From: JAZGER01 sp036480335
GTDB taxonomy: Bacteria > Pseudomonadota > Gammaproteobacteria > DSM-19610
Direction: 5' to 3'
Assembly (NCBI GenBank): GCA_036480335.1
Contig: JAZGGH010000101.1
Coordinates: forward strand, 62,001 to 126,000
Length of the DNA: 64,000 bases
This document shows, piece after piece, positions 63,054 to 64,000 of the stretch (position 1 is its first letter; each line of letters begins with the position of its first letter). Under the pieces are notes generated by a model. It saw only the letters and a list, made by a program, of their open reading frames with translations. It did not search any database and was not told where the DNA came from. Position numbers and translations under genes: made by a program.

Positions 63054-64000
63054 ATGTCACAATCATCCAGTCTATCCCTTTCAGTTCTTGCTATATCACT
63101 GTTACTACAATCGGGTTGTACCTCAAATCAATCTGTATCTGACAAGGCAGCATCAACTCATCAAACCAGCCAACCTGCCCAATTAGAAGAGTCAGTCATG
63201 CAGGATACAGCCGTTTCTGCAGCGCCGGTAACACGCGCATTTGCCGCAAAAGACCGCCCGATGATGGCAGAACAGCATTATGGTATTTTTCCATCCGATT
63301 ATCCTGTTGTTGAAGAGAGCAGGGAACAGTACGCAAGCTATTCAGACAACCCGGTTCGACGGGCGGCCGAGTTTCCGGTTTCCACTTTCAGTATTGATGT
63401 CGATACCGGTTCATACAGTAACATCCGGCGCTTTTTGAATCAGGGCAGTTTGCCGAATGAAGATGCCGTTCGCGTCGAAGAAATGATCAATTATTTCTCT
63501 TATCAATATCCACAACCGAAAAATAACACACAGCCATTCAGTATCAGTACTGAAGTTGGGCCAACGCCGTGGAATAGTGACACACAATTATTGCATATCG
63601 GTATTCAGGGAGTGGATGTCGCAGCAACACAGTTACCAGAGGCCAATCTGGTTTTCCTGATCGATATTTCCGGCTCCATGCAGGCGAAAAACAAATTACC
63701 CCTGTTAAAATCTGCGCTGAAAATGTTGGCAAAGCAAATGGATGAAACGGATAAAATATCGCTTGTCGTCTATGCAGGAGAAACAGGCATCGCCCTGAAA
63801 CCTACACAAGGAAAAGATCGCCGAAAAATTCTGCGGGCAATCAATAAACTCTCTGCCAGTGGTTCGACTAATGGTGCAGCGGGTATCGAGCTGGCTTACG
63901 ATATGGCAGAAGAAGGCTTCATCGAAGGCGGAATAAACCGGGTTATCCTGGCTACAGATGGGGATTTCAATGTTGGCCTTGCCAGTGTCGAAGCCCTGAA
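63054..64000 (+). CDS. YfbK-like vWA domain lipoprotein (partial)
   Basis: The gene runs off the right edge after 315 codons. A lipoprotein signal (ISLLLQSGCTS, Cys22) is followed by a disordered linker. The von Willebrand N-terminal region (FSIDVDTGSYSNIRRFLNQG) and the vWA domain with the MIDAS motif DISGS come next, with TDGDFNVG later. It is probably lipid-anchored in the cell envelope; the function is unknown. The ribosome site is CAGGAG. Confidence 0.87.
   Translation, partial: MSQSSSLSLSVLAISLLLQSGCTSNQSVSDKAASTHQTSQPAQLEESVMQDTAVSAAPVTRAFAAKDRPMMAEQHYGIFPSDYPVVEESREQYASYSDNPVRRAAEFPVSTFSIDVDTGSYSNIRRFLNQGSLPNEDAVRVEEMINYFSYQYPQPKNNTQPFSISTEVGPTPWNSDTQLLHIGIQGVDVAATQLPEANLVFLIDISGSMQAKNKLPLLKSALKMLAKQMDETDKISLVVYAGETGIALKPTQGKDRRKILRAINKLSASGSTNGAAGIELAYDMAEEGFIEGGINRVILATDGDFNVGLASVEAL

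Noticed and set aside
1..64000. tRNA, rRNA or intact insertion sequence
   Set aside because: No cloverleaf-type or rRNA-like sequence and no transposase frame was found by reading; a covariance-model scan would be decisive.

Overview
The window looks like chromosome from a chemotrophic, sulfur-oxidising gammaproteobacterium. The basis is a complete oxidative-type reverse dissimilatory sulfite reductase (dsr) operon that includes dsrEFH and dsrL, together with gammaproteobacterial housekeeping genes (rapA, greB, efpL, rluB, scpAB, fadEIJ-like genes). I cannot assign a genus from sequence alone. No rRNA, tRNA, intact insertion sequence, prophage or CRISPR array was seen.

Layout. (1) 1-4792, plus strand: a tight housekeeping run of a YciO-type protein (partial), a site-2 protease, trpS, scpA, scpB, rluB and a 58-aa membrane protein. 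(2) 4797-6159: an HDOD signalling protein and a small S24-fold protein lacking both catalytic residues. (3) 6176-21590, minus strand: dsrABEFHCMKLJOPNR, followed with almost no gap by a NarX-like sensor kinase, a NarL-like regulator and a rhodanese. The dsr mRNA carries strong intercistronic hairpins after dsrA, dsrC and dsrP. (4) 22018-24576, plus strand and divergent from dsrA: a five-gene cluster of a TauD-like dioxygenase, a 65-aa protein, a Cas6/Cmx6-like RNA endonuclease homologue, a cysteine-free DsrC paralogue and a 67-aa protein, closed by a terminator. This cluster is the most unusual part of the window, because a CRISPR-RNA-processing fold sits beside sulfur-oxidation genes with no visible CRISPR array. 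(5) 24630-25654: a PKHD-type dioxygenase and an unknown 106-aa protein. (6) 25651-33246, minus strand: a fatty-acid degradation operon fadE-fadI-fadJ-fadD with overlapping genes.

(7) 33426-37778, minus strand: VOC protein, DUF924 protein, greB, rapA. (8) 37909-45171, plus strand: efpL, a MITE-like element, a secreted minimal ATP-dependent DNA ligase, a SprT-like protease, a GIY-YIG protein, a CPA1-type antiporter, a lipoprotein and the complete AmmeMemoRadiSam triad. (9) 45243-48256, minus strand: a secreted six-repeat beta-propeller protein and a DUF2959 lipoprotein, with a second MITE-like element between them. (10) 48554-53241, plus strand: DUF937 protein, LemA, two TPM-domain proteins, a P-loop ATPase and a MetA-type acyltransferase. 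(11) 53299-55362: a cobalamin riboswitch and a BtuB-like receptor. (12) 55551-61145: ArsM-like methyltransferase, MscS-family channel, ABC1 kinase and TetR regulator. (13) 61446-64000: an outer-membrane beta-barrel protein, a PEP-CTERM protein and a partial YfbK-like vWA lipoprotein.

How the genes fit together: DsrEFH and DsrC relay sulfur to DsrAB, and the DsrMKJOP complex with DsrL handles the electrons. DsrN probably amidates sirohydrochlorin or siroheme for DsrAB. The kinase/regulator pair at the operon end may link expression to redox or sulfur status. The divergent TauD-Cas6-DsrC-like cluster may add an RNA-level or regulatory layer; that last point is inference.
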